Assembly (NCBI RefSeq): GCF_002224365.1
Contig: NZ_CP022437.1
Span: forward strand, 1,426,001 to 1,490,000
From: Virgibacillus necropolis
Lineage (GTDB): Bacteria; Bacillota; Bacilli; Bacillales; Amphibacillaceae
DNA: 64,000 nucleotides
Direction: 5' to 3'
Part shown: in pieces, positions 52,695 through 62,576 of the stretch
Position numbering within the stretch: position 1 is the stretch's first letter
How the letters are laid out: every line of letters starts with the position of its first letter
Notes under the pieces: model-generated
Seen by the model: the letters and a program-made list of their open reading frames with translations, nothing else
Databases searched by the model: none
What the model was told of the DNA's origin: nothing
Program-made: the position numbers and the translations under genes

Positions 52695-55568
52695 ATGGTA
52701 AGTAAATCAATTGAAATTAAAGGTGCCAGAGCAAATAATTTAAAAAATATCGATATAACTATTCCAAAGAATAAACTGGTTGTTATGACAGGATTGTCGG
52801 GTTCTGGTAAATCCTCTCTGGCTTTTGACACGATCTATGCAGAAGGTCAACGTAGATATGTTGAATCATTATCAGCATATGCACGTCAGTTTTTGGGTCA
52901 AATGGATAAACCAGATGTTGACTCAATTGATGGTCTATCACCGGCTATTTCGATTGATCAAAAAACAACAAGCAAAAATCCTCGGTCAACGGTTGGTACC
53001 GTTACAGAGATTTATGATTATTTACGCCTGCTTTTCGCTCGGGTGGGTCGACCTACTTGTCCAAGACATGGGATAGAAATCAGTTCACAAACGGTTCAAC
53101 AAATGGTAGATCGTATCCTGGAATATCCAGAAAGAACAAAGATGCAGATCCTTGCACCGGTTGTTTCTGGACGTAAAGGGGAACACGTAAAAACCTTCGA
53201 GCGTTTGAAGCAAGAAGGCTATGTAAGAATTCGTGTAGATAATGAAATGCGGGAAGTAAACGATGAATTCAATCTCGAGAAAAATAAAAAGCATTCGATT
53301 GAGGTTGTAGTTGACCGGATAGTGGTTAAAGATGGTGTGGCCACGAGGCTTGGTGATTCAATCGAAACAGCTTTAAGGCTAGGGGAAGGAAACCTTATCG
53401 TAGACGTTATTGGTGAGGAAGAACTGAAATTCAGTGAAAATCATGCATGTCCTATCTGCGGATTTTCGATTAGTGAATTAGAACCACGCCTATTTTCATT
53501 CAATAGTCCATTCGGTGCCTGCCCAACGTGTGATGGATTAGGGACGAATTTAGAGGTAGACCTTGAGTTAGTTATTCCTGATTGGAACAAATCGTTAAAG
53601 AAACATGCAATCGCTGCTTGGGAACCGATTAGTTCGCAATACTACCCAGAGCTCTTAAAAAGCGTATGTAAGCATTATGATATCAATATGAATACACCTG
53701 TTAAAGACTTGCCAAAAGATCAAATGGACAGAATTTTATATGGTAGTGGTAAGGAGAAAATTCATTTTCATTACGTAAATGACTTTGGTGCAGTTCGTGA
53801 TAACAATGTCGAGTTTGAAGGTGTGTTAAAAAATATTGAGCGACGTTACAGAGATACATCGTCTGATTTCATCCGTGAGCAATTAGAAAAATACATGGCT
53901 CAAAAACATTGCCCAACCTGTAAAGGATATCGTTTGAAAGAAGAAGCGCTTGCAGTGTTGATTAATAATCAGCACATAAGTATGATAACAGACTATTCCA
54001 TTACAGAAGCGATGGAGTTCTTTTCCAACCTTGATTTGTCGGAAAAGGAAAAGACAATTGCTCATATGATTTTGAAAGAAATATGTAACCGACTGGATTT
54101 CTTAGATAATGTAGGACTTGATTATCTTACATTGTCACGCGCTGCAGGAACATTATCAGGCGGTGAGGCACAACGAATTCGATTAGCAACACAAATTGGT
54201 TCAGCACTTACTGGTGTATTATATGTACTTGATGAGCCATCAATTGGCTTGCATCAGCGTGATAATGATCGGTTGATTGAAACATTGAAACGGATGAGAG
54301 ATTTAGACAATACATTAATCGTTGTGGAACACGATGAGGATACAATGCTAGCCGCAGATTATTTAATCGATATTGGACCAGGTGCTGGTGAACATGGGGG
54401 AGAAATTGTAGCAAGTGGTACACCGGAAAAAGTTATGAAAAATAAATCCTCCTTAACAGCGGAATATTTATCTGGTAAAAAATATATTCCTTTACCTACG
54501 AAGCGGCGCAAACTGAAGAAAAACGCAGTAGAAGTTGTTGATGCAAAGGAAAATAACTTGAAAAATGTTTCAGCTAAATTTCCAATCGGATTAATGACGG
54601 TGGTAACTGGGGTTTCTGGTTCAGGGAAGAGTACGCTGGTCAATGAAATTTTATATAAAGGTTTAGCTAAGTCGCTTTATCGTGGGAAACATAAACCCGG
54701 TAAGCATAAAAAAATTAATGGTTTGAAAAACATCGAAAAAGTAATCGATATTGATCAGTCACCAATCGGACGAACTCCACGGTCAAATCCAGCAACTTAT
54801 ACTGGTGTATTTGATGATATACGTGATGTTTTTGCTCAAACAAATGAAGCAAAAGTAAGAGGCTATAAAAAAGGACGCTTCAGTTTTAATGTTAAGGGCG
54901 GTCGTTGTGAAGCATGCCGTGGTGATGGAATCATTAAAATTGCCATGCATTTCCTGCCGGACGTTTATGTGCCATGTGAGGTGTGTCATGGTAAGCGGTA
55001 TAATCGGGAAACACTTGAAGTGAAATATAAAGGAAAAAGTATTGCTGAAATCTTAGCTATGACAATTGAAGAATCGGTTGATTTCTTTGCCAATATACCT
55101 AAAATTAGTCGCAAACTACAAACAATATTAGATGTTGGGTTAGGTTATATTAAGCTGGGTCAGCCTGCAACTACCCTTTCTGGTGGGGAAGCGCAGCGTG
55201 TTAAATTAGCTAGTGAGCTACATCGACGTTCAACAGGAAAGTCGTTTTATATTTTGGATGAACCTACGACAGGATTACATGTGGACGATATTAGACGATT
55301 GTTAACGGTGCTTCAGCGATTAGTTGATAATGGAGATACTGTTTTAATTATTGAACACAATTTAGATGTGATTAAAACGGCTGACCATATTATTGATCTT
55401 GGTCCTGAAGGCGGCGATCGAGGTGGACAAATCATTGCTACTGGAAGTCCCGAGCATATCGCGGAACAAGAAGAATCCTATACAGGGCATTATTTAAAGC
55501 CTATCCTTGAGCGTGATAAGAAGCGGATGGAAGCAGACATGGCAGCAAAAGAAAAGGTTGGATCTTAG
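52695..55568 (+). CDS. uvrA: Excinuclease ABC subunit A
   Basis: A 957-residue damage-sensing ABC ATPase. Two ATPase modules: Walker [17 protein letters not shown] near residue 30 and [15 protein letters not shown] near 640, with signatures [16 protein letters not shown] and [16 protein letters not shown]. Zinc fingers CPICGFS ... CPTCDG and CEACRGDG ... CEVCHG are complete. It loads UvrB at lesions. GGATGACAGGT precedes the ATG. A strong terminator ends the operon. Confidence 0.97.
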   Translation: MVSKSIEIKGARANNLKNIDITIPKNKLVVMTGLSGSGKSSLAFDTIYAEGQRRYVESLSAYARQFLGQMDKPDVDSIDGLSPAISIDQKTTSKNPRSTVGTVTEIYDYLRLLFARVGRPTCPRHGIEISSQTVQQMVDRILEYPERTKMQILAPVVSGRKGEHVKTFERLKQEGYVRIRVDNEMREVNDEFNLEKNKKHSIEVVVDRIVVKDGVATRLGDSIETALRLGEGNLIVDVIGEEELKFSENHACPICGFSISELEPRLFSFNSPFGACPTCDGLGTNLEVDLELVIPDWNKSLKKHAIAAWEPISSQYYPELLKSVCKHYDINMNTPVKDLPKDQMDRILYGSGKEKIHFHYVNDFGAVRDNNVEFEGVLKNIERRYRDTSSDFIREQLEKYMAQKHCPTCKGYRLKEEALAVLINNQHISMITDYSITEAMEFFSNLDLSEKEKTIAHMILKEICNRLDFLDNVGLDYLTLSRAAGTLSGGEAQRIRLATQIGSALTGVLYVLDEPSIGLHQRDNDRLIETLKRMRDLDNTLIVVEHDEDTMLAADYLIDIGPGAGEHGGEIVASGTPEKVMKNKSSLTAEYLSGKKYIPLPTKRRKLKKNAVEVVDAKENNLKNVSAKFPIGLMTVVTGVSGSGKSTLVNEILYKGLAKSLYRGKHKPGKHKKINGLKNIEKVIDIDQSPIGRTPRSNPATYTGVFDDIRDVFAQTNEAKVRGYKKGRFSFNVKGGRCEACRGDGIIKIAMHFLPDVYVPCEVCHGKRYNRETLEVKYKGKSIAEILAMTIEESVDFFANIPKISRKLQTILDVGLGYIKLGQPATTLSGGEAQRVKLASELHRRSTGKSFYILDEPTTGLHVDDIRRLLTVLQRLVDNGDTVLIIEHNLDVIKTADHIIDLGPEGGDRGGQIIATGSPEHIAEQEESYTGHYLKPILERDKKRMEADMAAKEKVGS

Positions 55569-55604
55569 AAAAACGGTAGGCTCGTTGATGAGCCTACCGT
55601 TTTA
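55569..55604 (+). terminator. Rho-independent terminator of uvrBA
   Basis: AACGGTAGGCTC, loop GTTGAT, GAGCCTACCGTTTTATT. Confidence 0.94.
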
Positions 55605-55612
55605 TTAGTACA

Positions 55613-55770
55613 AAAATTTGACTTTGGACAGTAAAGTATCTAGTTTGGCAAGTAAGTTGCCGAGAATTGACAGTAAATGTACGCGTGCGGACAGTAAAAC
55701 AAACAAGTATGACGTTGAACAAATTCTAAAGAGTGTAATCCATCGCAAGGACAAAATTTTTGACGAGTCC
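55613..55770. repeat. 21-bp tandem repeat cluster, GGACAGTAAA type
   Basis: About five to seven degenerate 21-22 bp units with core TTGGACAGTAAAGT: cores at about 55624 (GGACAGTAAA), 55646 (GGCAAGTAAG), 55669 (TGACAGTAAA) and 55689 (GGACAGTAAA), fading afterwards. On the plus strand they translate to heptads LDSKVSS, LASKLPR, IDSKCTR, ADSKTNK. It fills the gap between uvrA and yojF. A minus-strand frame of 105 codons across it is a repeat artefact. Confidence 0.75.
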
Positions 55771-55821
55771 TCGTGATTTGGGTAAGGTGAATAGAGAAGG
55801 TAGTTTTGGGAGGAACAGTAG

Positions 55822-56175
55822 ATGAAACCAATTGAATTAAATAACGTACAACAAATACTAGAAAACTTCTGCAATAAAGAAGTTTACGTGCATTTAGAAA
55901 CAACAAATGGCGCATATGCAAGCCATTTTGATGATAAAGCATACACTGTGGGTGCATATATTCGTAATGCTAAGGTGACTTTTTCACAAGCTAAAATCGT
56001 TGGAAATGGCAATACCTATCGAACAGGATTGAAAATGGAGCTTGGGTGGATTTACGCTGAGGGGCTAACGGATTGGGTATTGGATCATGATAATCGCTTA
56101 TTAATGGCTGGTCATGACCGTGAAGGCCGCCTTATGGTATCACTTGAAATTAGTGAAACACCGTTTAAGTATTAA
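55822..56175 (+). CDS. yojF: YojF family protein (DUF1806)
   Basis: A 117-residue cytosolic protein of the YojF family, encoded next to the bacillithiol deacetylase yojG/bshB2 as here. MKPIELNNVQQILENFCNKE starts it and WVLDHDNRLLMAGHDREGR is conserved near the C-terminus. Its activity is unknown; constant pairing implies a role in bacillithiol synthesis or control (inference). GGGAGGAACAGTAG precedes the ATG. bshB2 follows 32 bp on. Confidence 0.85.
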   Translation: MKPIELNNVQQILENFCNKEVYVHLETTNGAYASHFDDKAYTVGAYIRNAKVTFSQAKIVGNGNTYRTGLKMELGWIYAEGLTDWVLDHDNRLLMAGHDREGRLMVSLEISETPFKY

Positions 56176-56207
56176 AATCGCAATTAGAAAAAGGAATGGT
56201 GAATAAA

Positions 56208-56879
56208 ATGGAAAAACACGTAGTAGTCATATACCCACATCCGGATGACGAGTCTTTTGGTGCCTCAGGAACGATTACAAAGTTTCGCGAACAAGGAGTT
56301 CCTGTCACCTATTTATGTGGAACACTTGGAGAAATGGGACGTAATATGGGTTCACCAACGTTTGCTAATCGAGAAACATTGGCGGAAATTCGGAAAGAAG
56401 AACTTATTCAAGCCTGCCAAATTCTTGATATAGATCTACGGATGCTAGGGTACCGTGATAAAACACTTGAATTTGAGGATCGTATGGAAGTAGCAAGAAA
56501 TCTAAAGAGTATCCTTGAAGAAATCGAACCAAGTCTAGTCATTACCCATTATCCAGAACATGCTGTACATCCTGATCATGATGCATTAGGTGCTGCAACA
56601 ATAGAAGCGGTAGGTTTAATGGATCCAGAAAGTCGTCCAACTGTATGGGCACAGCCAATCACGAATACATTTGTTGAAGACTTAGGTGAACCAGATGTTC
56701 GAAACGATATTTCCAATTACTTTGATAAAAAAATGGAAGCTATATCTGCACATAAATCGCAAGCAGATGGAATATTAGGCAAATTTCGGGAAAATCCTGA
56801 AATTGCAGCAGATATAAAAGAAGAAGCGAAAAAAAGATTAGGTAAAGAGCGATTTTATATTTGGAAATATGACGGATAA
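56208..56879 (+). CDS. bshB2: Bacillithiol biosynthesis deacetylase BshB2
   Basis: A 223-residue LmbE-like zinc deacetylase that turns GlcNAc-malate into GlcN-malate in bacillithiol synthesis. The metal motif PHPDDESFGASGT near residue 11 and the second ligand loop HYPEHAVHPDHDALG are intact. ATG at 56208 (MEKHVVV) follows GGTGAATAAA; ATG at 56196 overlaps the AAGGA site. It is the second deacetylase type (YojG), usually backing up BshB1. Confidence 0.92.
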   Translation: MEKHVVVIYPHPDDESFGASGTITKFREQGVPVTYLCGTLGEMGRNMGSPTFANRETLAEIRKEELIQACQILDIDLRMLGYRDKTLEFEDRMEVARNLKSILEEIEPSLVITHYPEHAVHPDHDALGAATIEAVGLMDPESRPTVWAQPITNTFVEDLGEPDVRNDISNYFDKKMEAISAHKSQADGILGKFRENPEIAADIKEEAKKRLGKERFYIWKYDG

Positions 56880-56900
56880 CAATGAGGAGGTATATAAATT

Positions 56901-57095
56901 ATGAAGCGTCTAACGAGATTAAATTCAGATCGTATGGTTGCGGGCGTTTTAGGTGGATTAGCTCAATACTTTAGTATCGATTCAACGATTGTACGAGTAG
57001 TCTTTGTAATCCTAACGATTATGAGCGTATTTGTATTGTTGCTAATTTATTTCGCGGCAATGATTATTATACCAAAAGAACAGGAAATACGTTAA
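56901..57095 (+). CDS. yvlC: PspC-domain membrane protein YvlC
   Basis: A 64-residue PspC-domain protein: RLNSDRMVAGVLGGLAQYF then one helix (VRVVFVILTIMSVFVLLLIY). AGGAGG precedes the ATG at 9 nt. Its stop overlaps the yvlD start by one base. PspC proteins take part in envelope-stress sensing; only the yvlCD half of the B. subtilis yvlABCD operon is present. Confidence 0.88.
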   Translation: MKRLTRLNSDRMVAGVLGGLAQYFSIDSTIVRVVFVILTIMSVFVLLLIYFAAMIIIPKEQEIR

Positions 57096-57454
57096 TGTTC
57101 TTGCGTTGGTTTATATCAATATTTCTGAATGCTATTGCACTGATCGCTGTTGCCCAATTATTTGCCGACTTTCAATTGGAAGGCTTTGGAACAGCGCTTA
57201 TTGCGAGTTTAACTCTTTCCATTTTAAATATTATTGTTAAGCCAATACTAATCATACTGACACTACCTATAACGTTTGTGACATTCGGGTTATTCTTATT
57301 TGTAATTAACGCTATTACATTAATGATTACCCAAGTACTTATGGGAGATGCATTTATCATTAATGGATTCGGTATAGCACTTATCGCATCCATCATCATT
57401 TCTATTTTAAATTTACTCTTAAATCAGTTAATAAAAGATACTATAAGAAGATAA
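57095..57454 (+). CDS. yvlD: Phage holin family 4 membrane protein YvlD
   Basis: A 119-residue protein with four hydrophobic helices and little else, matching YvlD. IASLTLSILNIIVKPILIIL and IALIASIIISILNLLLNQLI look like internal repeats. It overlaps yvlC by one base (TAATG). The family name holin is historical; the Bacillus protein belongs to envelope stress operons. Confidence 0.88.
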   Translation: MFLRWFISIFLNAIALIAVAQLFADFQLEGFGTALIASLTLSILNIIVKPILIILTLPITFVTFGLFLFVINAITLMITQVLMGDAFIINGFGIALIASIIISILNLLLNQLIKDTIRR

Positions 57455-57458
57455 GGAG

Positions 57459-57489
57459 AAATCGCGGGCTCTAGTTCTCGCGATTTTTT
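57459..57489 (+). terminator. Rho-independent terminator of yvlCD
   Basis: AAATCGCGGG ... CTCGCGATTTTTT. Confidence 0.85.
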
Positions 57490-57558
57490 CGTTCTTCATC
57501 TGTAAAATATATGCTACAATGAAAATCAGTTAGGTTTGATCAAGCGGAGGGACATAAT

Positions 57559-58488
57559 ATGACAATTGTTCGCACAGGAGATCTTTTAGATAATTTTAAT
57601 TTAAAACTAATAGCAGGGAAAGATGGTATACATAGGGAAATAACAACGAGTGATATTGCACGTCCAGGAATTCAAATTACCGGTTTCTTTAAGTATTATC
57701 CCGAGGAACGGTTACAGTTAATAGGCAAGACGGAAATGGCTTATTTCTTGGAATTAAGTGAAAAGCTACAAAGAGAACGTTTTGAACGTCTTTGTACGGA
57801 TGTTACACCAGGAATTGTAGTAACCCGGGACATGGAGATCCCAACTATTATGATTGAAGCTGCTAACCAATCTGGTGTACCAATTTTACATTCACCGCGA
57901 AAAACTACACGCGTGATAAGTAGATTAACGAATTACTTAGAAGCAAAATTTGCTCCATCGACAGCAATCCATGGTGTTTTGGTTGATATTTATGGAATTG
58001 GTGTTTTGATAACTGGGCAAAGTGGTGTTGGTAAAAGTGAAACAGCTCTTGAGCTTGTGAAACGCGGTCATCGCCTGGTTGCTGATGATAGTGTAGAAAT
58101 TCGTCAGGAGGATTATGATAGTCTAATCGGTAATTCACCTCCGCTTATTGAGCATTTATTAGAAATCCGCGGTTTAGGAATCATCAATGTAATGACATTG
58201 TTTGGGGCAGGATCAGTTCGTAATTTTAAAAAAATCTCATTTATTATCGATTTGGAAATATGGGATCAAAAAAAGCAATATGATCGTTTAGGACTCGACG
58301 AGGAATATATGAAAGTTATGGATGTTAGCATTCCAAAGGCAGTCATCCCAGTAAGACCCGGACGAAATTTAGCAGTCATTATTGAAGTTGCAGCAATGAA
58401 CTTCCGCTTAAAACGAATGGGAGTCAATGCAGCAGAAGAATTTTCGGAACGGTTAACAAGTATGATTGATCAAGGAAAAGAGAAATAA
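57559..58488 (+). CDS. hprK: HPr kinase/phosphorylase
   Basis: A 309-residue bifunctional enzyme that phosphorylates HPr on Ser46 and so drives CcpA catabolite repression. Walker [21 protein letters not shown], catalytic VADDSVEI and the C-terminal signature [21 protein letters not shown] are intact. GCGGAGGGACATAAT precedes the ATG. The cre sites at 8015 and 18834 would depend on it. A 276-bp repeat separates it from lgt. Confidence 0.96.
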   Translation: MTIVRTGDLLDNFNLKLIAGKDGIHREITTSDIARPGIQITGFFKYYPEERLQLIGKTEMAYFLELSEKLQRERFERLCTDVTPGIVVTRDMEIPTIMIEAANQSGVPILHSPRKTTRVISRLTNYLEAKFAPSTAIHGVLVDIYGIGVLITGQSGVGKSETALELVKRGHRLVADDSVEIRQEDYDSLIGNSPPLIEHLLEIRGLGIINVMTLFGAGSVRNFKKISFIIDLEIWDQKKQYDRLGLDEEYMKVMDVSIPKAVIPVRPGRNLAVIIEVAAMNFRLKRMGVNAAEEFSERLTSMIDQGKEK

Positions 58489-58492
58489 TAGA

Positions 58493-58768
58493 GGTTGTTC
58501 AAAAAGTCACCAAATGATAAACGGCGAATTTCTTCGTTCCTTGAAAAAGAAGAACACTTTTTCTGCGTGCGAAGTAATGCTTCGGGGGTAATTCGAGTGC
58601 TCAGTTTTTCCGGTCCTCACGTATTAAAAGCATAGAGGAACTTCTACTAAAACCGTCCACGTCCTGTGGACAACGTAGAAGTCAGCACATCCTGTGCAAG
58701 TCCGGTCCTCAAAATCTTCGTGCCTTGAACTTCTTGTTTCTAATTTGCCGACTTTTTGAACACACACT
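58493..58768. mobile_element. MITE-like repeat, TTCAAAAAGTC family (copy 4, 276 bp)
   Basis: The longest copy. GTTGTTCAAAAAGTCACC and GACTTTTTGAACACACAC are inverted ends, and an 8-bp direct repeat TAATAGAG flanks it. An extra hairpin (CCTTGAAAAAGAAG to CTTCGGGG) lies near 58550-58590, and the 46-bp palindromic module lies at 58638-58683. It splits hprK from lgt, and the lgt ribosome binding site lies directly after it. Confidence 0.88.
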
Positions 58769-58788
58769 AATAGAGTGGAGTGATTGAA

Positions 58789-59637
58789 ATGACTTGTAGT
58801 GCGCCAACACTTGACCGCGTGTTAATTGAACTTGGTCCATTAACCATTTATTGGTATGGGTTAATCATTGCGTTTGGAGCCTTTCTTGGTCTTTATTTAG
58901 CTACAAAAGAATCGGATCGTTTAGGACTAAAAAAAGATATATTTGTAGATCTTGTGGTTTTTGCGATACCTATTGCAATTATTAGTGCACGTGCGTACTA
59001 TGTTATTTTTGAATGGGAAGAATATGTTGGAGGCCCTTGGTGGGATGTTTTCGCTATATGGAACGGCGGGATTGCTATCCATGGTGCATTAATTGGCTCC
59101 GTTCTTACCGCTATTGTCTATGCACGTGTTAAAAAGGTATCTTTTTGGCAGCTTGTTGATATTGCTGCACCAGGTATCATTCTAGGACAAGCTATTGGGC
59201 GTTGGGGTAATTTTATGAACCAAGAGGCACATGGCGGTCCAATTTCGGAAGCTACATATACGAATTTTCATCAATACCTATCAGACTTTATTATGAACCA
59301 AATGTGTATTGGTGGAACGATGTATCATCCTACTTTTTTATACGAGTCAGTTTGGAATATACTCGTGTTAATATTCCTACTTATTTTACGAAGATATAAT
59401 CCATTGCGCGGTGAAGTATTTTTAAGCTACGTAATTACTTATTCAGTTGGCCGTTTCTTTATCGAGGGAATGCGGACAGATAGTCTGTATGTCATTGGAC
59501 AGCTGCGAGCAGCACAATTAATTTCGGTTATATTAGTGGTAGGTGCAGTTGCGCTAATTGCATATCGTAGAAAGTCAAGCATGGCTAATAAAAGGTATGA
59601 TGGTACAAAGATTAAAACGAAGAGAAAGAAAAAATAG
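58789..59637 (+). CDS. lgt: Prolipoprotein diacylglyceryl transferase
   Basis: A 282-residue seven-helix enzyme that adds diacylglycerol to the lipobox Cys of prolipoproteins. The signature [14 protein letters not shown] (about residues 137-150) and [10 protein letters not shown] are present, and [13 protein letters not shown] carries the essential Arg. GTG at 58780 has no spacing; ATG at 58789 follows GTGGAG. The lipoproteins PbpC, CccB and the YtkA-like protein in this window would be substrates. Confidence 0.95.
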   Translation: MTCSAPTLDRVLIELGPLTIYWYGLIIAFGAFLGLYLATKESDRLGLKKDIFVDLVVFAIPIAIISARAYYVIFEWEEYVGGPWWDVFAIWNGGIAIHGALIGSVLTAIVYARVKKVSFWQLVDIAAPGIILGQAIGRWGNFMNQEAHGGPISEATYTNFHQYLSDFIMNQMCIGGTMYHPTFLYESVWNILVLIFLLILRRYNPLRGEVFLSYVITYSVGRFFIEGMRTDSLYVIGQLRAAQLISVILVVGAVALIAYRRKSSMANKRYDGTKIKTKRKKK

Positions 59638-59667
59638 CAATTTTATCAGCAGGAAGAGGGAGCTAGT

Positions 59668-60627
59668 GTGTACGGAATTTTACAAAGGGGTTTACAGCAA
59701 GGATTACAGGTTACATGGACATTAGGTAAAGTTATTTTCCCAATAACTTTACTTATAACGATTCTTCAATATACACCAGTTTTGCCATGGATTATTAAAC
59801 AAATAAGCCCAGTTATGGGGTTGTTCGGACTGTCGGGGGAAGCGGCAGTTCCATTGGTTTTAGGAAATGCATTGAATTTATATGCAGGGATTGCTGCGAT
59901 TGTCTCTTTTGACTTTTCAGTGAAAGAGGTCTTCATTATGGCCATGATGCTTTCGTTTTCCCATAATCTATTCATTGAGTCAACTGTTGCATCAAGGGTT
60001 GGTGTGAGTGCGTGGCTAATTGGAGGGATTCGGATAACATTAGCTATTGTTGCTGGTGTTGCGATTAATTTACTGTGGGACGGTGGAGCCGAACAAGCTC
60101 AATATGGGCTAATTTCATCTCAACCAGAAACGCTGAATGGTTGGAGTGAAATTGGATTATTAGGTGTTCAAACAGCACTCATCGCGGTTGTTCAGCTTGC
60201 GCTAATTGTTATTCCTCTTATGATAATCATGCAATTTTTACGTGAAAAAGGATGGTTAACTAAGTTCTCAAACGGATTAGCACCTTTCACAAAACTATTA
60301 GGTATGGAAAAAAATACATCGATGACACTCGTTGCAGGGCTTACAATTGGGTTAGCTTATGGAGCTGGATTGATGATTCAAGCTGTTAAAGAGGACAACG
60401 TGTCAAAACGGGATATGTACCTGGCGCTGATATTTCTCGTATCATGTCACGCAGTTGTAGAGGATACGCTTATCTTTATCCCACTTGGCATACCGGTTTG
60501 GCCATTACTTGCTATCCGTCTCATTACAGCGATTTTATTGACAATGGCTGTCTCTCTACTATGGAAACGCACCGATCATGAACGAAGGAAGGAAACGTCA
60601 AATGAAAATTCATACAATACTTTTTGA
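59668..60627 (+). CDS. yvoD: YvoD, nucleoside-recognition domain membrane protein
   Basis: A 319-residue protein with eight or so membrane helices and Gate/nucleoside-recognition motifs, [20 protein letters not shown] and [16 protein letters not shown]. Position between lgt and ppaX is as in B. subtilis. GTG at 59668 follows GGAAGAGGGAGC. Related proteins (SpmA/SpmB, FeoB gate domains) suggest transport, but the substrate is unknown. It overlaps ppaX by 26 bp. Confidence 0.85.
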   Translation: MYGILQRGLQQGLQVTWTLGKVIFPITLLITILQYTPVLPWIIKQISPVMGLFGLSGEAAVPLVLGNALNLYAGIAAIVSFDFSVKEVFIMAMMLSFSHNLFIESTVASRVGVSAWLIGGIRITLAIVAGVAINLLWDGGAEQAQYGLISSQPETLNGWSEIGLLGVQTALIAVVQLALIVIPLMIIMQFLREKGWLTKFSNGLAPFTKLLGMEKNTSMTLVAGLTIGLAYGAGLMIQAVKEDNVSKRDMYLALIFLVSCHAVVEDTLIFIPLGIPVWPLLAIRLITAILLTMAVSLLWKRTDHERRKETSNENSYNTF

Positions 60628-61237
60628 CCTTGATGGAACATTGATTGATACAAATGAATTAATTATCGCATCTTTTTTGCATACCTTTGAGCATTATAAA
60701 TTACCAATCACTCGAGAAGAGACATTGCCCTTTATTGGTCCAACTTTAAAAGCTACGTTTGATAAAGTTGACCCGACTAAATCTGAAGATATGATTCAAG
60801 TGTATCGGGATCATAATTTATATCACCATGACAATTATGTTAATGCATATCCATTTGTCGTTGAAACGTTAAAACGACTAAAGGAAAAAGATATTAAATT
60901 AGGTATCGTTACAACCAAAATGCGTACTGGTACTAACATGGGCTTAAAGCTTGTAGGGCTTGATAAACTGTTTGATACAGTCATTACCCTTGATGATGTG
61001 ACCAACGCAAAACCACACCCTGAACCAATCGTAAAGGCAATGAATGAGCTTGGAGCGGATGCTACTTCTACATTAATGGTTGGTGACAACTTCCATGATA
61101 TTGAGGCTGGGCAAAATGCTGGTGTTCAAACCGCTGGTGTCGCATGGACTATTAAAGGAAGAGAAACATTAGAGAAATTAAACCCAACCTATATGCTCGA
61201 GGATATGCGTGATTTGTATACAATTGTAGGGGTGTGA
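60602..61237 (+). CDS. ppaX: Pyrophosphatase PpaX
   Basis: A 211-residue HAD phosphatase that hydrolyses the pyrophosphate released by HPrK/P when it dephosphorylates HPr. Motif [13 protein letters not shown], motif II VTTKM, and motif [16 protein letters not shown] are intact. ATG at 60602 follows GGAAGGAAACG within the yvoD end. Co-location with hprK supports the assignment. Confidence 0.9.
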   Translation: MKIHTILFDLDGTLIDTNELIIASFLHTFEHYKLPITREETLPFIGPTLKATFDKVDPTKSEDMIQVYRDHNLYHHDNYVNAYPFVVETLKRLKEKDIKLGIVTTKMRTGTNMGLKLVGLDKLFDTVITLDDVTNAKPHPEPIVKAMNELGADATSTLMVGDNFHDIEAGQNAGVQTAGVAWTIKGRETLEKLNPTYMLEDMRDLYTIVGV

Positions 61238-61240
61238 CAA

Positions 61241-61762
61241 ATGCGGAAAACAACGCGTTATCGTGTGGAAAAGGCTAATTCCCTATGGCAGATTTATGAT
61301 ACGGTTTCTTTTTGGAAGGTAATGAAAAATTTTATTATTATTCAATTAGCACGATATTCACCATTTTTATCGTTGAAAAATTGGTTGTATCAAACATTCC
61401 TGAAAATGAAGGTAGGAAAAAAAACAGCCTTTGCTTTAATGGTAATGCCTGATATCATGTTTCCTGAAAAAATAACAATTGGCACAAATACGATTATCGG
61501 CTATAATACAACGATTCTAGCGCATGAGTACTTAATTAAAGAATACCGAATCGGGGAAGTTAACATTGGTGACAATGTGATGATTGGTGCTAATACAACG
61601 ATTCTTCCTGGTGTTACAATTGGCAATCAAGCAATTGTTTCAGCTGGTACATTAGTGCATAAGGATGTACCAGCAGGTTGTTTTGTAGGAGGAAACCCGA
61701 TGAAAGTTATCTACACAAAAGAAATGATGGAAAAAAGATCAATAATAGATGATACATTTTGA
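61241..61762 (+). CDS. yvoF: Hexapeptide-repeat acyltransferase YvoF
   Basis: A 173-residue left-handed beta-helix acetyltransferase. Hexapeptide repeats start near residue 80 (ITIGTNTIIGYNTTI, NIGDNVMIGANTTILPGVTI) with the family close AGTLVHKDVPAGCFVGGNPMK. The first 70 residues are basic and hydrophobic. GGGGTGTGACAA precedes the ATG. Acceptor substrate unknown. It follows ppaX by 3 bp. Confidence 0.88.
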   Translation: MRKTTRYRVEKANSLWQIYDTVSFWKVMKNFIIIQLARYSPFLSLKNWLYQTFLKMKVGKKTAFALMVMPDIMFPEKITIGTNTIIGYNTTILAHEYLIKEYRIGEVNIGDNVMIGANTTILPGVTIGNQAIVSAGTLVHKDVPAGCFVGGNPMKVIYTKEMMEKRSIIDDTF

Positions 61763-61782
61763 CTTTAATGGAGGGTGTCTAA

Positions 61783-62322
61783 TTGAATTTGCCATCCGGT
61801 ATACTACCCGCAGTTCGCACAATGAAAGACTTTGATAAAGCACTAGTGGCTAAGTCGGAAACGATGGTTTTATTGGAAACACGGCTATCCCAATTAAAAA
61901 ATTTAGTTGAGTACGCCCATCGTTCAGATAAAAAAATAATCATTCACTTTGATCTAATTCAAGGGTTAAAGACAGATGAATATGGTATGGAATATATTTT
62001 ACGAGAGATAAAACCTGATGGAATTATTTCCACAAGAGGAAATGTCATTGGATTAGCAAAGAAACAACAAATACTGGCAATTCAGCGTATTTTCTTGTTA
62101 GATAGTTTAGCAATTGAGCATAACCGTGCCTTAATTGAACGTATCAAACCAGATTGTATTGAGGTTCTCCCTGGTTTAATACCGAGATTTATAAAAACCT
62201 TTTCTCAAAAAACGTATACACCAATAATTGCCGGTGGACTGATTACCGAAAGAAAAGAAGTTGATGAAGCATTGGAAGCAGGTGCAATTGCTGTTTCAAC
62301 ATCTAAAACAGATTTATGGTAA
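61783..62322 (+). CDS. glpP: Glycerol-3-phosphate-responsive antiterminator GlpP
   Basis: A 179-residue RNA-binding antiterminator. With glycerol-3-phosphate it stabilises the glpD (and glpFK) leader against termination. Marks are LPAVRTMKDFDKAL, IIIHFDLIQGLKTDEYGMEY, IISTRGNVIGLAKK, CIEVLPGLIPRFI and IIAGGLITERKEVDEAL. TTG at 61783 follows GGAGGGTG. The only target in view is the adjoining glpD. Confidence 0.92.
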   Translation: MNLPSGILPAVRTMKDFDKALVAKSETMVLLETRLSQLKNLVEYAHRSDKKIIIHFDLIQGLKTDEYGMEYILREIKPDGIISTRGNVIGLAKKQQILAIQRIFLLDSLAIEHNRALIERIKPDCIEVLPGLIPRFIKTFSQKTYTPIIAGGLITERKEVDEALEAGAIAVSTSKTDLW

Positions 62323-62379
62323 ATTGCTTGGAAGGCGTAGATGAAAGTAACGAATTATATAAAAAAAGAACTTTTTCCT

Positions 62380-62407
62380 TTTAGAAAAATATTCTTTATG
62401 ATATGAT
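62380..62407 (+). promoter_or_regulatory. Possible sigma-A promoter of glpD
   Basis: TTTAGA-like -35 (62380-62385) and TATGAT (62402-62407) with a 16-bp spacer, placed just before the leader terminator. Confidence 0.45.
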
Positions 62408-62443
62408 GAATCTAAGTTAATAGTATTGGTCGGAGAGAAGGAG

Positions 62444-62493
62444 AAACCACAAAACACTAATGTGTGCACATTAGTTTGTTTTGTGGTTTTTTT
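62444..62493 (+). terminator. GlpP-controlled leader terminator of glpD
   Basis: AAACCACAAAA-CACTAATGTG, short loop, CACATTAGT-TTGTTTTGTGGTTTTTTT: a very long stem with a T-run, 84 bp before glpD and inside its predicted leader. Such a leader terminator is the known target of GlpP antitermination. Confidence 0.85.
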
Positions 62494-62576
62494 ATATTCC
62501 ACCGTACATGAATGCCTATTATTAGGGTAATTGTATAATTAGATGAAATTTCACATCGGATATAGGAGTGAATAAG

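Noticed and set aside
55613-55770. Tandem repeats resembling a CRISPR array
   Set aside because: Units are 21-22 bp, degenerate and without unique spacers; no cas genes are nearby.
55605-55957. Minus-strand ORFs of 89 and 105 codons over the uvrA-yojF gap
   Set aside because: They run through the GGACAGTAAA repeats and into yojF antisense, with no ribosome binding site.
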